Below, piece after piece: positions 34,645 through 35,775 of a stretch of 35,775 nt of DNA (positions are counted from its first letter, which is position 1; each line of letters begins with the position of its first letter). Made by a program: the position numbers and the translations under genes. Source of the DNA: an uncultured Lachnospiraceae bacterium (lineage in GTDB: Bacteria; Bacillota; Clostridia; Lachnospirales; Lachnospiraceae); the NCBI GenBank assembly GCA_947178035.1, contig CAMWXA010000002.1, positions 1 to 35,775 of the forward strand. The letters are read 5' to 3'. The notes beneath the pieces are model-generated. The model saw nothing but the letters and a program-made list of their open reading frames with translations. It searched no databases and was not told where the DNA came from.

Positions 34645-35646
34645 TTATCTCCCTTTTGTTGATTGAGAAGTGTCTGCTTCTAATATCGTTTCCATTTTGG
34701 ATTTACTGTCTTTGGTTTCGGTTTCTGTACTTGGAACGGTCTCTGTCTCACTGTCTACACCTGTCTCTGATTCCACTTCTGTTGATGCAGACTGCATATT
34801 TGCATAGTTAATGAGTTCGGACTCCCACAGAGCATAGGCGGTGTTGGAGAGATGTACATAACCGTCGCTGCAGTACTGCTTATCGAGATTTCCCTTTCCG
34901 TCGGATAGGAGTGTACACAGATCAATATACCCCCAACCGTTTTCTTCTGCCATTTCCTGCAGCAGGATATTGTACTGAGCGATGTTTTCATTGTTCAATT
35001 TTCCTTTGCCTTGGTCTGACAGTGTGTAAGTCACGCTGACAATATGAATCTCGATGTCTGGCGAGGTCTCTAGTATCTTGTCAATAAGCGCTTTATACTG
35101 GTCGCGTGCACCCTCCAATCCAAGGATGCTGATATCGTTCATGCCTAGAAGGATAAAAGCACGCTTGCTGCCAATGAGCGGGACTGCATTCCACACCTGA
35201 TATTTTTTCCCTTTGTACATGGGATGGACGCTGTCGCTGGTGACAGGCTTCATGGCGTTAAAGGCCGAGTAGCTTCCCACTGCCAGAAACTGGATATTGT
35301 GCACATAGGATTTCTGCTTGGCACTGTAATTTCGAAATCCGAGCATAATGGAATCGCCGATAAAGACAGAGTCGCTGTAGTATGCTGCGAGTTCCTCGTC
35401 AGTCAATTTGGGCGTTTCGGATGAGTCTGCTGGATTTTCTTTTGTCACATTTTCTTTTGATAAATCTTCTTTTGATAAATTTTCTTTTGATAAATCTTCC
35501 TTTGATGAAGATTCTTTTGTTGTGGCTGTTTCTGTTTGTTCATCGCCGGGTGCTGCATACACATATTCTCCCGTATGATTGCCGAAAACAAGCATTACTG
35601 TAAGCATAGCACACAAATAAGTTCGTTTTTTCACTATTTTTTTCAT
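34645..35646 (-). CDS. Secreted SGNH/GDSL-type hydrolase with low-complexity N-terminal linker
   Basis: Signal peptide; 'DSVFIGDSIMLGFRNY', 'FILLGMNDISILG', 'CSDGYVHLSNTAYALWE' blocks. Confidence 0.85.
   Translation of the reverse strand: MKKIVKKRTYLCAMLTVMLVFGNHTGEYVYAAPGDEQTETATTKESSSKEDLSKENLSKEDLSKENVTKENPADSSETPKLTDEELAAYYSDSVFIGDSIMLGFRNYSAKQKSYVHNIQFLAVGSYSAFNAMKPVTSDSVHPMYKGKKYQVWNAVPLIGSKRAFILLGMNDISILGLEGARDQYKALIDKILETSPDIEIHIVSVTYTLSDQGKGKLNNENIAQYNILLQEMAEENGWGYIDLCTLLSDGKGNLDKQYCSDGYVHLSNTAYALWESELINYANMQSASTEVESETGVDSETETVPSTETETKDSKSKMETILEADTSQSTKGR
35434..35508 (-). repeat. 15-bp in-frame tandem repeat (KE(D/N)LS pentapeptide) in the SGNH protein linker
   Basis: Units of 'a(t/c)(c/t)ttcttttgataa'-type sequence every 15 bp, five units. 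Confidence 0.85.
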
Positions 35647-35698
35647 ATATTTTCCTCTTTATCGTCTGTGTTGATAAAAATATTCTTATACAAAGGAT

Positions 35699-35727
35699 AT
35701 TCTAACATTATTTTTTTATTACTACAA
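35699..35727 (-). promoter_or_regulatory. Candidate promoter of the SGNH/DUF4358/MBOAT/DHHW transcription unit
   Basis: On the minus strand TTGTAG (35722-35727), 17 bp, TAGAAT (35699-35704), in AT-rich intergenic DNA upstream of 35646. Confidence 0.4.
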
Positions 35728-35775
35728 GGGATTTTTGCGTAGTAGGGATGTGAAATTTTTGTCAAAATTCAAAAT

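Noticed and set aside
35434-35508. CRISPR-like periodic repeats
   Set aside because: 15-bp contiguous in-frame protein repeats without spacers; not a CRISPR array. No CRISPR, tRNA, rRNA or transposase was recognised elsewhere in the window.

Overview
The 35.8 kb window looks like low-to-mid GC Firmicute DNA, probably Lachnospiraceae/Clostridia-like (inferred from gene content only). It has three blocks. (A) ~1-20,142 (+): one long co-directional surface-polysaccharide/glycoconjugate cluster. It contains an RgpF-like fragment, a GT4-type glycosyltransferase, a WbpI/B/D/E-like UDP-diacetamido-uronic acid cassette, several GT2 enzymes, a large HAD protein, a methyltransferase/kinase-like/cytidylyltransferase fusion and two TIM-barrel isomerase-like proteins. 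(B) 20,151-26,855: lrgAB (-), diverging from an operon of a VTC-domain protein, a DUF4956 protein, a Cthe_2159-like lipoprotein and a two-component system (+). (C) 26,866-35,646 (-): a second two-component system, mutS2, and an MBOAT/DHHW/DUF4358/SGNH polysaccharide O-acylation locus. The most unusual observations are: (i) a small Rossmann-like module ('hhhYGAGxxA...DNDxxxxGxxhxGhPV...hIIas...I..QL...GI') attached to about ten otherwise unrelated enzymes in block A; (ii) two genes in block A, each split by a single in-frame TAG with homologous-looking sequence continuing in the same frame; (iii) a single reading frame (apart from that TAG) encoding methyltransferase, kinase-like, Rossmann and cytidylyltransferase segments; (iv) a TIM-barrel protein that has lost metal ligands retained by its tandem paralog; (v) a perfect TTTAAG-N5-CTTAAG direct repeat (PmrA-box-like) at a promoter upstream of the VTC/two-component operon. 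All family assignments come from motif reading; no database search was run.
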